Counted from the first letter of the stretch, positions 19,085-28,812 are shown. The stretch: DNA of 64,000 nucleotides from Rosettibacter sp037481715 (GCA_037481715.1 JBBFLD010000001.1:496001-560000); one strand, 5' to 3'. Notes: generated by a model from the letters alone, not told the origin. Made by a program: numbers and translations.

Positions 19085-20077
19085 TTACAACCATTTCATT
19101 TCTCTGTACCATGAAATTGTTCTTTTCATTCCTTCATCTAATGAAATCATTTGTTTATAACCTAATTCATTTTTTGCTTTTGAAACATCGCAGGTCCATT
19201 CTTTTTGAACAAAATCTTTTGCCTTCTCCAAATTAAAAGTTGCTGCTTTTGAACTGAACATTGCAAAAAATTGTGCTATGGCTGCTACAGCATAAACAAG
19301 AAAATGAGGAATTCTAATTTTAATTGCACCTCTTCCAAATGCTTTTTTGATAGATTGACTTATCCGTTCCCATGTATAAATTTCTTCTGAAGCAATAAAA
19401 TAAAGTTGGCCTTTAGATTTTTCAGAAGTTGCTGCAAGGTAAATCCCATTTACTACATCAAAAACATGACTTAAATTCAATTTCTTTTCATTAAACCCAA
19501 CAAGTGTCATTAATCCCATTTTATAAGTTTTAAAAACTTGAAAAATTTCTGTATCTCTTTCACCATAAACTGCAGGCAGTCTAACAATTGTTATAGGCAA
19601 TTTATCCATATAACTTTTTGTAAGTTGTTCTTCGGCAAGTTTGCTTCTTCCATAAGTTGTAATTGGATGCTCAGGGGTTTCTTCGTTACATGGTTTTCCA
19701 TTCAAAGATGGTCCGCATGCAGTTTGACTGCTGACAACCACTACTCTTTTAATTTTTGAATCAAGTTCACATAATGCATCAAGAAGATTTCTTGTTGTTT
19801 CAACATTGCCTTTGAAATATCCTTCTGCTGTTTTTGATTTTACAACACCAGCAATATGAAATAAATAGTCAGCATCTTTAAGAACTTCTTTTAATTTTTC
19901 TTTATCAAATAATCCAGAATAAAAAATTTCTATTGGCTTACCTTCAAGCCATTTTGTTGAACTTGTTTTTCTTAAAATACATTTTACATGATGACCTTTT
20001 TCAAGAAGATAATCGACCATATGGCTTCCTACAAATCCAGAAGCTCCAGTAACAACAGAAATAATTTTAGATTCCAT
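19085..20077 (-). CDS. NAD-dependent epimerase/dehydratase (candidate ceramide reductase)
   Basis: A 330-residue extended short-chain dehydrogenase. The Rossmann motif GASGFVGS is at 11-18, VVVSSQTA near 113-120 provides the catalytic serine, and YGRSK at 142-146 is the Tyr-x3-Lys pair. The C-terminal half has a hydrophobic segment (HFLVYAVAAIAQFFAM) that could bind lipid or membrane. It lies divergent from a serine palmitoyltransferase-like gene, 114 bp away. That context, plus the GNAT-like gene that follows, makes a role like CerR (reduction of oxidised ceramide) plausible. A nucleotide-sugar or steroid-type substrate is the alternative. Confidence 0.75.
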   Translation of the reverse strand: MESKIISVVTGASGFVGSHMVDYLLEKGHHVKCILRKTSSTKWLEGKPIEIFYSGLFDKEKLKEVLKDADYLFHIAGVVKSKTAEGYFKGNVETTRNLLDALCELDSKIKRVVVVSSQTACGPSLNGKPCNEETPEHPITTYGRSKLAEEQLTKSYMDKLPITIVRLPAVYGERDTEIFQVFKTYKMGLMTLVGFNEKKLNLSHVFDVVNGIYLAATSEKSKGQLYFIASEEIYTWERISQSIKKAFGRGAIKIRIPHFLVYAVAAIAQFFAMFSSKAATFNLEKAKDFVQKEWTCDVSKAKNELGYKQMISLDEGMKRTISWYREMKWL

Positions 20078-20191
20078 AGTATTAAATAATTGTTAATTTT
20101 ATTTATATTGTTTTTGTTGTTTAAGAATTTTATTCAAATAATATAACTAAAATATAAAAATCAAAATTTGTAAAACAATCTGGAGGTATTT

Positions 20192-21385
20192 TTGGGAGAT
20201 TTATTCACAAAATGTTTTGAATTTACCCGCGCAGATGATATCAAAGCGCTGGGTTACTATCCATATTTCAGACCCATCGAAGAAAATGAGGGACCTGTAG
20301 TTCAAATTGAAGGAAGAAAAATTGTAATGGCAGGTTCCAATAATTACTTAGGTTTAACAGCACATCCCAAAGTTAAAGAAGCTGCTATCAAAGCAGTTGA
20401 AAAGTATGGAACCGGATGCTCAGGTTCGAGATACTTAACAGGCACACTTGACCTTCACATTGAATTAGAAAACAGATTAGCAAAGTTTTTTGGAGCCGAA
20501 GCAGTTCTTCTTTACAGTACAGGTTACCAAACTGCTCAAGGAATTATAACTGCATTAGTTCAAAAAGGAGAATATGTTGTTTCAGACAGAGATAATCATG
20601 CTTGTATTGTTGCAGGACAAATTATGGCACGCGGTGCTACTGCAGAACTTGTAAGATATAAACACAATGACATGAATGACCTTGAAAGAGTTCTTCAAAA
20701 AATTCCTATTGAAGCTGGTAAGTTAATTGTAAGCGATGGTGTTTTCAGCACAGGAGGAGAAATTGTAGATTTGCCAACACTTGTAAGTCTTGCTAAAAAA
20801 TACAATGCACGCGTATTAATTGATGATGCACATGCTGTTGGAGTAATTGGAAAAGGCGGAAGAGGAACAGCAAGCGAATTCAATCTTGAAAAAGAAGTTG
20901 ATTTAACAATGGGTACTTTCAGCAAAACATTTGCTTCTTTAGGTGGATTTGTTGCTGGTCCAGAAAGAGTAATTAATTACTTGAAACATCATTCTTCAGC
21001 ATTGATATTCAGTGCATCTCCAACACCCGCTGCTGTTGCAGCCGCACTTGCAGCTCTCGATATTCTTGAACAGGAACCTTGGCGTGTTCAAAAATTAATT
21101 AATAATGCTAATAAGGTCCGTCAAGGATTAAAAGAAGCTGGATTTAATATTGTTGACGGAAGAACAGCAATTGTTCCTGTAATAGTTGGTGATGACGAAT
21201 TAGCATTTAAAATGTGGAGAAAACTTTTCGATGCCGGTGTTTTTGTTAATGTATTTATTTCACCGGGTGTTCCTCCAGGAAGACAAATGATGAGAACAAG
21301 CTATATGTCAACTCACGAAGATGAGCATTTAGAGTTTATTGTTGATACATTCAAAAAAGTTGGAAAAGAATTAGGATTAATTTAA
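20192..21385 (+). CDS. Serine palmitoyltransferase-like alpha-oxoamine synthase, TTG start
   Basis: A 397-residue PLP enzyme of the alpha-oxoamine synthase family (KBL, AONS, SPT). N-terminal GYYPYFRPIE is a bacterial serine palmitoyltransferase hallmark not usual in KBL or BioF. SDRDNHACI near 131-139 stacks on PLP, DDAHAVG is at 211-217, and the PLP lysine is in GTFSKTFASLGG (Lys245). Expected reaction: L-serine plus fatty acyl-CoA or acyl-ACP to 3-ketosphinganine. The start is a TTG with GGAGGT at 20182-20187; no in-frame ATG lies near. Followed by a terminator-like hairpin and then a GNAT-like gene. Confidence 0.85.
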   Translation: MGDLFTKCFEFTRADDIKALGYYPYFRPIEENEGPVVQIEGRKIVMAGSNNYLGLTAHPKVKEAAIKAVEKYGTGCSGSRYLTGTLDLHIELENRLAKFFGAEAVLLYSTGYQTAQGIITALVQKGEYVVSDRDNHACIVAGQIMARGATAELVRYKHNDMNDLERVLQKIPIEAGKLIVSDGVFSTGGEIVDLPTLVSLAKKYNARVLIDDAHAVGVIGKGGRGTASEFNLEKEVDLTMGTFSKTFASLGGFVAGPERVINYLKHHSSALIFSASPTPAAVAAALAALDILEQEPWRVQKLINNANKVRQGLKEAGFNIVDGRTAIVPVIVGDDELAFKMWRKLFDAGVFVNVFISPGVPPGRQMMRTSYMSTHEDEHLEFIVDTFKKVGKELGLI

Positions 21386-21408
21386 TAGTAATTCTTTAAT
21401 CCATAAAT

Positions 21409-21443
21409 GAGCCTGTCAAATTTTTTTGATAAGGCTCTTTTTT
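21409..21443 (+). terminator. Terminator-like hairpin between SPT and GNAT-like genes
   Basis: GAGCCT near 21409 pairs with AGGCTC ending at 21437, with a TCAAA/TTTGA inner stem, followed by TTTTTT. It sits within the 73 bp between the two genes and may lower expression of the second one rather than separate them fully. Confidence 0.7.
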
Positions 21444-21458
21444 ACTTTTGGAGGTCTT

Positions 21459-22580
21459 ATGTCAGAAATAAAAATAAAAAAAGTAGAATCTAAAAAAGAT
21501 TTAATGACATTCATAAAATTCCCATGGAAAATTTATAAGAACGACCCCTACTGGGTACCACCTTTAATTTATGATAAAAAAAAAATTCTGGATAAGAAAA
21601 AAAATCCATTTTTTGAACATGCCGATATGGAATTATTTATTGCAGAAAAAAATGGTGAACTTGCCGGCAGAATTGCAGCAATCAAAAACGACCTCCACAA
21701 TCAATATCACAACGACAAAGTTGGTTTCTTTGGATTTTTTGAATGTATCAACGATCAGGAAGTTGCAAATAAACTTTTTGATGCAGCTAAAGAATGGCTG
21801 AAGTCAAAAGGCTTAAATGCAATGCGTGGTCCAGCTAATCCATCTTCAAATGATGAATATGGAATGCTGCTTGAAGGTTTTGATGATGAACCTAGAATTT
21901 TGATGCCTTACAATCCCAAATATTATTTAGACCTTTGCGAAAATTATGGTTTTAAAAAAGCAAAAGACCTTTATGCTTATAAAATCGAATATAATAAAAT
22001 CATCACATCAGATAAGATTCAAAGAGTAGCACAAATTGCTCAAGAAAGGTATAAACTAAAAATCACACAATTAGATATGAAGAACTTTAAGCGTGAATTA
22101 GAAAAAGTGAAATATGTTTACAACAAAGCTTGGGCTCCGAATTGGGGTTTTGTTCCAATGACAGAAAAAGAAATTGATGCAATGGCAAAAGACCTAAAAC
22201 CACTCGTTGAACCATCACTTGTTCTTTTTGGAGAAATTGACAATCAGCTTGTTGGATTTTCTCTGGTAATGCTTGATTATAATCAATTATTCAAAACTAT
22301 GAATGGAAGACTTTTCCCGTTTAACTTCATAAAACTTTTTACACAAAGAAAAAAAATTACATGGGCAAGAATTCTTACATTAGGCATTATACCTGAATAT
22401 CAAAAACGAGGACTTGATGCAGTATTCTACTGGGAAATTGTAAATCGAGCAGCTAAACTCGGAATTTATTTGGGTGAAGCAAGCTGGATTCTGGAAGATA
22501 ACGACATGATGAACCGCGCAGCTGAGGTTATGAATAGTGAACTCTATAAAAAATACAGGATTTACGAAATACCTATTTAA
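21459..22580 (+). CDS. GNAT-like acyltransferase-type protein (candidate ceramide synthase)
   Basis: A 373-residue cytoplasmic protein. The N-terminal part (FPWKIYKNDPYWVPPLIYDKKK) and the middle block MRGPANPSSNDEYGMLLEGF are typical of a widespread uncharacterised GNAT-fold family. The C-terminal half has an acetyltransferase-like segment, LGIIPEYQKRGLDAVFYWEI, resembling the acyl-CoA pyrophosphate loop (QKRG). I chose ATG 21459, preceded by GGAGGT, over a TTG at 21426. Position directly after serine palmitoyltransferase suggests N-acylation of the sphingoid base, as bacterial ceramide synthase is GNAT-like. This is inference from context. Confidence 0.72.
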   Translation: MSEIKIKKVESKKDLMTFIKFPWKIYKNDPYWVPPLIYDKKKILDKKKNPFFEHADMELFIAEKNGELAGRIAAIKNDLHNQYHNDKVGFFGFFECINDQEVANKLFDAAKEWLKSKGLNAMRGPANPSSNDEYGMLLEGFDDEPRILMPYNPKYYLDLCENYGFKKAKDLYAYKIEYNKIITSDKIQRVAQIAQERYKLKITQLDMKNFKRELEKVKYVYNKAWAPNWGFVPMTEKEIDAMAKDLKPLVEPSLVLFGEIDNQLVGFSLVMLDYNQLFKTMNGRLFPFNFIKLFTQRKKITWARILTLGIIPEYQKRGLDAVFYWEIVNRAAKLGIYLGEASWILEDNDMMNRAAEVMNSELYKKYRIYEIPI

Positions 22581-22625
22581 TCATTGAATGGAATAAACTG
22601 CTAATTCTATAAATAATCTAAAAGT

Positions 22626-23504
22626 TTATTTTAATGCCTCTTCATATTTTGCAATATGTGGAGCATCAATTTTTTTAAGTGTTTCAAAAATTGACTTATC
22701 AGGATAGTTTTTCAAAACCTCTACTATTTCACCAGCTTTAGCATCAAAAAATACTTTAAGTAAAACACTGCGTGTATCTATCTGGTCTCTTACTTTTTCA
22801 AGATTCTTTATAAGTTTTACTATATTTTTTATTGCAGTTTCTGGGTCACTTTCTAAAAGGTCTAAACCATTGTAATGATAATCAAAATAATCCATCCTGA
22901 ATTGTTGATACTTTGCATTGACAAGATTTTCAGCAAGTCCTCGCCTGTTATACAAAGTTCCTTTTGCCTGCCAGCCTTCTGCAAATTGACTGTTTGCCCC
23001 CTTTATAGTTATTTCTAATGCTTTTGAAAAATATTCTGAGCCGCCTAATTTGTAATACGAATCCATATCAAATCCAATAATTATATAAGCATAATAATCA
23101 AGCAGACTAACGAGTGGATCGAAATCTGTTTGATTAAAATACATCGCTTGATTTTTTTCATACTTAAAATTCCATGCATTATCAAGAATGTTGAGCATTA
23201 GAGAATTTCTTTCTGTGCCTTCAATTGGTCGTTGACTTGTAACAACTAACTGCGCTGTATAAGTAGTTTCATCACTTGAACTAATGAAGAAAATATTAAA
23301 ACTACATTTTATTCTATCTCCTTCCCAATTTCCTTTAGTAAATTTTGTGTTATTTAAATAACTTTGAATTTGATTCTGAAAATTTTCCAATCTCTCTTTA
23401 GCTGCAACTGGGAGCTGTTCATAATTAACAGTAACAGTTGCGTCGAGTTCCTGAGCATTAATAGTTGATGCAATAATAAATACTATCAATATTAGCTTTT
23501 TCAT
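22626..23504 (-). CDS. DUF4835 / PorD-like periplasmic protein
   Basis: A 292-residue secreted protein with signal KKLILIVFIIASTINAQ. The mature sequence begins ELDATVTVNYEQLPVAAKERL, then NTKFTKGNWEGDRIKCSFNI and FFDYHYNGLDLL-type segments, matching the DUF4835 family that is annotated as PorD in type IX secretion. ATG 23504 is used, since the longer frame opens with a TTG and non-signal residues. Divergent (75 bp between starts) from a PorV-like outer-membrane gene, supporting a T9SS-associated locus. The exact role of the family is poorly known. Confidence 0.78.
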   Translation of the reverse strand: MKKLILIVFIIASTINAQELDATVTVNYEQLPVAAKERLENFQNQIQSYLNNTKFTKGNWEGDRIKCSFNIFFISSSDETTYTAQLVVTSQRPIEGTERNSLMLNILDNAWNFKYEKNQAMYFNQTDFDPLVSLLDYYAYIIIGFDMDSYYKLGGSEYFSKALEITIKGANSQFAEGWQAKGTLYNRRGLAENLVNAKYQQFRMDYFDYHYNGLDLLESDPETAIKNIVKLIKNLEKVRDQIDTRSVLLKVFFDAKAGEIVEVLKNYPDKSIFETLKKIDAPHIAKYEEALK

Positions 23505-23579
23505 AACTAACTCTAATTTCTTTTTATTCAAAATATAGAATTGAAAATAATTTTACAATCTATTAACTTGAATCCCAGT

Positions 23580-24386
23580 ATGAAGAGGGTTTTGAAAATC
23601 TTTTTTCTTCTTTTGATTTCATTTGAATTATGTGTTGCACAGATTAAACCAGGTGCACGCCAGGCTGCTTTGTCGTTTTCTGATTTATCTTCATCTGATG
23701 TTTTTTCTTTGTTTTATAATCCTTCAACTTTAAGCAGCATTTCAAACAGCACAATTGGAATTTCATATTCACCTTCTCCCTTTGGCTTGAAAGAATTATC
23801 TACTGCTTACTTGTCTTTTGTTCAACCTGCAGAATTTGGTGTCATATCTGCCGGCTTTATGATTTATGGTTTTGAACTCTACAAAGAAACTCAATTTAAT
23901 ATTGGCTTAAGCAAATCACTTTCAAATAATTTTTCGTTTGGAGTTACATCAATATTAAAAAATATCTCAATAAGAAATTATGGAAGCAGAACTTTTCTTT
24001 TATTCAATCTTGGATGCAAAGCTGAATTAACAAAAAATTTAAATTTTGGTTTTGTATTCGAAAACTTCACAAGAACAACAATAAATAACGAAGACAATCA
24101 ATTCCCCGTAATTTTAAGTCTTGGTCTTAATTATGCACCCATTGACGATATAAATTTCTTTACAGCATTAGTTAAGGAACTAAATTATAATACTTCATTA
24201 AAGTTGGGAACCGAATACAAAATTCTTGATTACTTGTCACTTAGAGTTGGCACTACAAATCAGCCAGAAGAATTTTCAGGTGGTTTTGGATTTTCTTATA
24301 ACTTTATTTCAATTGAATATGCTGTAATTTCACATCAAGATTTGGGCTTAACTCATCAATTTGGTTTAGTTATTCAATTAAAATGA
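23580..24386 (+). CDS. PorV/PorQ-like outer-membrane beta-barrel protein
   Basis: A 268-residue outer-membrane protein with a signal ending near LCVAQ. The mature start IKPGARQAALSFSDLSSSDVFSLFYNPSTLSSI resembles the PorV/PorQ (UPF0164) family opening, where A-x2-AG-x-A and NPA/NPS segments precede a FadL-like barrel. Alternating hydrophobic strands run to the C-terminal aromatic-rich end. I chose ATG 23580, since the longer frame opens with TTG before a non-signal stretch. Overlaps the next gene as ATGA, so the two are coupled. A general T9SS-linked shuttle role is inference. Confidence 0.72.
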   Translation: MKRVLKIFFLLLISFELCVAQIKPGARQAALSFSDLSSSDVFSLFYNPSTLSSISNSTIGISYSPSPFGLKELSTAYLSFVQPAEFGVISAGFMIYGFELYKETQFNIGLSKSLSNNFSFGVTSILKNISIRNYGSRTFLLFNLGCKAELTKNLNFGFVFENFTRTTINNEDNQFPVILSLGLNYAPIDDINFFTALVKELNYNTSLKLGTEYKILDYLSLRVGTTNQPEEFSGGFGFSYNFISIEYAVISHQDLGLTHQFGLVIQLK

Positions 24387-26341
24387 AAATTAAATCAGTA
24401 TTATTTTCAATGTTACTTTCATCATTAATTTTTGCACAGGTTGATTCAATAGAAATTAATGATGATTTTCAAAATATACTCGAAGATGCTTCTGCAGATA
24501 AAGAAGATTTTCAGGTTTATGATTTGATTGAAGAGCTTGTCAATAATCCAATTGATATCAATTCAGCTACATCTGAACAATTACTTCAAATTCCATTTCT
24601 AAATTTATTAACAGCAAATGCTATTGTAAGATACCGAGATTTGCATGGCAGCTTCAATTCACTTAATGAATTAAAAAATATTAATGAGCTTAATGATGAA
24701 TTAATTGACCGTATAAAGCCTTTTATTCAAATCAAAAAAACTGATAACGAAATTCTATCATATAAAAATCTTTTACAAAGAGTAAAAATTTCAAATCGAT
24801 TAAGAACAATTCAGGATATTAAAACCAGAAAAGGTTTTGCGGAAAACAAATTTGCAGGGTCGAGACAAAAAATTTATAACCGTCTTCTCATTAACTCACA
24901 AAATTATTTACGAGCTGGATTTACAATTGAAAAAGATGCAGGTGAAAGTTCTTTAACAGATTTTTTCTCTTATCACTTCCAAATTAATAACTATTCAATT
25001 TTTTCGAATATCACTTTGGGTGACTATATAATTGAATTTGGTCAGGGACTTACATTATGGGGACCATATTCATTTTCCAAAGGGATTGATGCTGTAAATT
25101 TTGTCAGCAGAAATGGAAGGACAATTATACCTTACACAAGCACAGACGAAAATAAATTTTTTCGTGGCTTCGCAATGAATGTAAATGCTGGCAACTTAAT
25201 TTTATCCCCATTTATTTCATTTAATAAAATTGATGCATCAATTGATAGTATTTCAAACAACATTACTTCATTTGATTATAATGGTTATCATAGAACTAAT
25301 ACAGAAATTAATAAAAAAGACAGAGTCCGTGAAAATATTATTGGAACAGCAGTTAATTTAGCTTTAAATGCAAACAACAAAATTGGCTTGCTTTACTATC
25401 ATTCAAAATTGAGCAATGAATTAAAATTAAATTCAGATAAGACTAACAGCTCGTTCGATTATTATTCAATATGTTATTCAACATTAATAAAAAAATTAAA
25501 TATAAGCGGCGAGATGGCTTATCACCAAAATTCTATTGCGGCTATCAATACAGCAAAACTTGAAGCAGATAAAAATTTATCCGTTCTTTTTTCTTACAGA
25601 TATTATCATAACAATTTTATAAGTCTGTATGGAAATTCATTTGGAGAGAATTCTTCGGTTCAAAATGAAATTGGATTTTATACAGGGATTTCATTGAAAA
25701 CTAAATTTGGCAATTTCAATTTTTATTATGACCAATTCCAAAATCCAAAAACTGATAATACTTTATTATTCTCTTCAAACGGCAAAGAATTTTTAATTTA
25801 CTACTATTATAAAATTTTCCCAAAGACTGAACTAAGAGTAAAATACAAGCATCAAAACAAAGAGATTACAAATAACTCGAATGAATTAAAATCATTAATT
25901 AACAGAATTACAAATAACTTTCGAATAGAAATTTTATTTAATTCTTCATCAAAACTAAAATTTAAATCCAGATTAGAATTAATTTCTCTTTCTCAATCAC
26001 AAAGGGAAAATGGATATCTAATTTCTGAAGATATCAACTATTTACCGAATAAGAATTTGCAATTGTATGGCAGAGTAATTTTCTTCAGAACAGATTCATA
26101 CAATTCAAGACTTTATGAATATGAAAATGATTTGCCGGGAATCATGACAATCCCTGCTTTATATGGTGAAGGGATGAGATGGTATTTAATGATAAAATAT
26201 AATACAAATTTTGGGATAAACTTTTCTTTAAAATATTCTGAATTATATAAATTAGGTGAAAGAACTTTAGGTACTAGTTATAACGAAATTAGCAGTAATT
26301 TAGATAACAGAATTAGTCTACAACTTGATTGGAAATTATAA
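24383..26341 (+). CDS. Outer-membrane protein with N-terminal helix-hairpin-helix domain
   Basis: A 652-residue secreted protein with signal SVLFSMLLSSLIFAQ. At about residues 50-118 a ComEA-like helix-hairpin-helix pair is visible (NPIDINSATSEQLLQIPFLN, then LNELKNINELNDELIDRI). The remainder is a long run of alternating aromatic/polar strands ending in ISLQLDWKL, typical of an outer-membrane barrel with a terminal aromatic strand. This architecture is common in Bacteroidota but uncharacterised; DNA binding at the surface is possible but unproven. Translationally coupled to the PorV-like gene. Confidence 0.7.
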   Translation: MKIKSVLFSMLLSSLIFAQVDSIEINDDFQNILEDASADKEDFQVYDLIEELVNNPIDINSATSEQLLQIPFLNLLTANAIVRYRDLHGSFNSLNELKNINELNDELIDRIKPFIQIKKTDNEILSYKNLLQRVKISNRLRTIQDIKTRKGFAENKFAGSRQKIYNRLLINSQNYLRAGFTIEKDAGESSLTDFFSYHFQINNYSIFSNITLGDYIIEFGQGLTLWGPYSFSKGIDAVNFVSRNGRTIIPYTSTDENKFFRGFAMNVNAGNLILSPFISFNKIDASIDSISNNITSFDYNGYHRTNTEINKKDRVRENIIGTAVNLALNANNKIGLLYYHSKLSNELKLNSDKTNSSFDYYSICYSTLIKKLNISGEMAYHQNSIAAINTAKLEADKNLSVLFSYRYYHNNFISLYGNSFGENSSVQNEIGFYTGISLKTKFGNFNFYYDQFQNPKTDNTLLFSSNGKEFLIYYYYKIFPKTELRVKYKHQNKEITNNSNELKSLINRITNNFRIEILFNSSSKLKFKSRLELISLSQSQRENGYLISEDINYLPNKNLQLYGRVIFFRTDSYNSRLYEYENDLPGIMTIPALYGEGMRWYLMIKYNTNFGINFSLKYSELYKLGERTLGTSYNEISSNLDNRISLQLDWKL

Positions 26342-26364
26342 AAACTTTTTACAAGTTCTTTCAA

Positions 26365-27903
26365 TCAATTTAATATCTCAAATTTAATTCCTTGAGCAAG
26401 AGGCAATTTAGTTCCAAAATTAATTGTATTAGTTTGACGACGCATATAAAATTTCCATGCATCAGAACCTGATTCACGACCACCACCTGTATGTTTTTCT
26501 CCACCGAATGCACCGCCAATTTCAGCACCAGATGTTCCAATATTAACATTTGCTATTCCACAATCACTTCCCCATGCAGAAAGAAACTCTTCAGCTTCTC
26601 TCAAATTATTTGTGAAAATTGCAGAAGATAATCCCTGCACAACATCATTCTGAATATTAATTGCATTTTGAACATCGCCGGAATATTTAATCAAATAAAG
26701 AATTGGAGCAAAAGTTTCTTCCTGAACAATTTTGTAATGATTTTCAGCTTCTACAATTGCTGGAATAACATAACATCCAGATTCATAGCCTTCGCCGGAT
26801 AAAACATCGCCGCCGTACAAAATTTTTCCCCCTTCTTTCTGAACAAGATTTAATGCATTCTTAAATTCTGCTACTGCAGCTTTGTCAATCAAAGGTCCAA
26901 CATGATTTTTTTCGTCAAGTGGATTTCCAATTTTCAAACTCTGGTATGCTTTGATTAAAGAATCTTTAACTTTATCATAAACATCTTCATGAACAATTAA
27001 GCGCCGGGTTGTTGTGCATCTTTGTCCTGCTGTTCCAACTGCTCCAAAAACTACTGCCGGAATAGCAAGATTTAAATCTGCATTTGGTGTTATGATAATT
27101 GCATTGTTCCCTCCTAACTCAAGAATTGCTCTCCCAAATCGCTTTGCAATTATACCAGCAGCATGTTGTCCTACTTGAATTGAACCAGTTAATGAAATTA
27201 ATGGAATTCTTTTATCATTCAATAATTTCTCACCAATAGTTGAACCTTTGCCAATGATTAGCGAGAATAAACCTTCGGGCAAATTATTTTCTTTTATTAC
27301 TTCTGACAAAATATTTTGAACAGCGATGGCAGATAAAGGTGTTTTCGAAGAAGGTTTCCATAAATTAACATCTCCACAAACTGTTGCAATCATAGCATTC
27401 CATGACCAAACAGCCACAGGAAAATTAAAAGCAGTAATAATTCCAACCACACCCAAAGGATGATATTGTTCATACATTCTATGTTTTTCTCTTTCAGAAG
27501 TCATTGTAAAACCATACAACTGTCGTGATAAACCAACAGCAAAATCACAAATGTCAATCATCTCCTGAACTTCACCTAATCCTTCTTGCAAAGATTTTCC
27601 CATCTCATAGGAAACTAATCTCCCAAGATGTTCTTTGTAAGCTCTAAGTTTTAATCCAATTTGTCTAACAATATCACCGCGTTTGGGAGCGGGAATTGTT
27701 CGCCAGAATTTAAATGCTTCAACAGATTTTTCCACAACAAGATCATAATCATTTTCATTTGCTTGATAAACTTTTGCAATCAATTTCCCATCAACAGGAG
27801 AAATTACTTCTATCATTCCACTGCTTTTGGTTTCAAACCAAGTCAACCCAGTGGAAGCCCCAAAATTTTCTTCTTTTATTCCTAATAATTTTAAAAACTC
27901 CAT
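26365..27903 (-). CDS. L-aminoadipate-semialdehyde dehydrogenase (ALDH7 type)
   Basis: A 512-residue NAD-dependent aldehyde dehydrogenase. ITAFNFPVAVWSWNAMIA (core FNFPVAVW) and NLWKPSSKTPLSA form the cofactor pocket, ILELGGNNAII carries the general-base glutamate, and GTAGQRCTTTRR the catalytic cysteine. The GQRCTTTRR form and C-terminal GGEKHTGGGRESGSDAWK are typical of ALDH7A1/Pcd, oxidising alpha-aminoadipate semialdehyde. The ATG at 27903 follows AGGAGACAAT, whereas the longer frame starts at TTG. The divergent neighbour at 28817 is lysine 6-aminotransferase, giving a two-step lysine to aminoadipate route. Confidence 0.93.
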   Translation of the reverse strand: MEFLKLLGIKEENFGASTGLTWFETKSSGMIEVISPVDGKLIAKVYQANENDYDLVVEKSVEAFKFWRTIPAPKRGDIVRQIGLKLRAYKEHLGRLVSYEMGKSLQEGLGEVQEMIDICDFAVGLSRQLYGFTMTSEREKHRMYEQYHPLGVVGIITAFNFPVAVWSWNAMIATVCGDVNLWKPSSKTPLSAIAVQNILSEVIKENNLPEGLFSLIIGKGSTIGEKLLNDKRIPLISLTGSIQVGQHAAGIIAKRFGRAILELGGNNAIIITPNADLNLAIPAVVFGAVGTAGQRCTTTRRLIVHEDVYDKVKDSLIKAYQSLKIGNPLDEKNHVGPLIDKAAVAEFKNALNLVQKEGGKILYGGDVLSGEGYESGCYVIPAIVEAENHYKIVQEETFAPILYLIKYSGDVQNAINIQNDVVQGLSSAIFTNNLREAEEFLSAWGSDCGIANVNIGTSGAEIGGAFGGEKHTGGGRESGSDAWKFYMRRQTNTINFGTKLPLAQGIKFEILN

Positions 27904-27929
27904 ATTGTCTCCTGATAAATTCTTGCACC

Positions 27930-28523
27930 TCAATTAATCAGTCTTATAGAGCTTATTGCAGATTCAATATATTCAAATTCTTTGTTGTAATTTTTTTTTA
28001 GAACTGTGAAATCGAATGTTACAATGCAATTTTTACTTTTAACTACAACCTTGTTGTTTATAAAATTTCCTATTTCATATTTGAATTGAGTTAAATGAAT
28101 ATTTGAATTAGCAAATTCATCTACTGATAAATTGTATAGATGATATTTATTGCTTATTAAATTTTTGTAATAATTCAATTTATCATTTAGTGATAATGAA
28201 CTATCAGGTGAATCAACATATCCTACATTCAATAAACTATTCGTAGAATCGTTATAGAAAAGATAAATTGGAGTGTAAAAAAAATTTTTCTCGTTAGATT
28301 CAGAATTTTTTGAAAAGCTTTCTACTTTTTTTGAAAATTCAGGTTGTTTAATTTGCCAGTTAATTGGAGGATTAAATTTAATCTTCAATTTTTCATCAGT
28401 AATTTCAGCAGCAAGTTTCGATTTGTCTATTCTTTTACGAAAATTAAATTCATCATTACTTTTTTTACTGCACCCTGAAATAACAATCAATGATAAAATG
28501 ATGCAAGTAAATTTGATTCGCAT
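27930..28523 (-). CDS. Hypothetical lipoprotein
   Basis: A 197-residue predicted lipoprotein: IKFTCIILSLIVISGCSKK contains a clear lipobox ending in Cys18. The mature sequence KIKFNPPINWQ, then an alternating strand pattern ending in FEYIESAISSIRL, loosely recalls PsbP/DUF1795-type folds. It lies 26 bp upstream of the ALDH gene on the same strand, so may be cotranscribed; a link with lysine degradation is not shown. Confidence 0.7.
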   Translation of the reverse strand: MRIKFTCIILSLIVISGCSKKSNDEFNFRKRIDKSKLAAEITDEKLKIKFNPPINWQIKQPEFSKKVESFSKNSESNEKNFFYTPIYLFYNDSTNSLLNVGYVDSPDSSLSLNDKLNYYKNLISNKYHLYNLSVDEFANSNIHLTQFKYEIGNFINNKVVVKSKNCIVTFDFTVLKKNYNKEFEYIESAISSIRLIN

Positions 28524-28727
28524 TATTATTCAATTTTTATTCTCGATTTAAATTAATCAAAAATATTTCTTTAACAAACTTCTGCCTTTCAATAAAAATT
28601 TAGTATACTCCAAAATAGATTTGTTAATATTGAGTATGATTCATAATTTAATAATGAAATTTGGCAATTATTTATGAAGTACATTGATTTTCAAAAATTA
28701 ACAGGCAGAAAAAACTTAAAAAGCTAC

Positions 28728-28812
28728 TTAAGTTCCCGCTTAGAACAAGTTTACTAAGTTCTTCCCCTCTCAGCAATACTTACCAAAATAAAAACTAAAA
28801 AAATTGAGAGGT
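28728..28812 (+). promoter_or_regulatory. Possible SD-sequestering leader of lysine aminotransferase gene
   Basis: CCTCTCA at 28766-28772 is perfectly complementary to TGAGAGG at 28805-28811, which contains the ribosome-binding site of the aminotransferase gene. Upstream, short alternative pairings (GTTC/GAAC and AGAAC/GTTCT) involve 28733-28762. This could be a small translational switch; it does not match the lysine riboswitch architecture. Confidence 0.3.
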
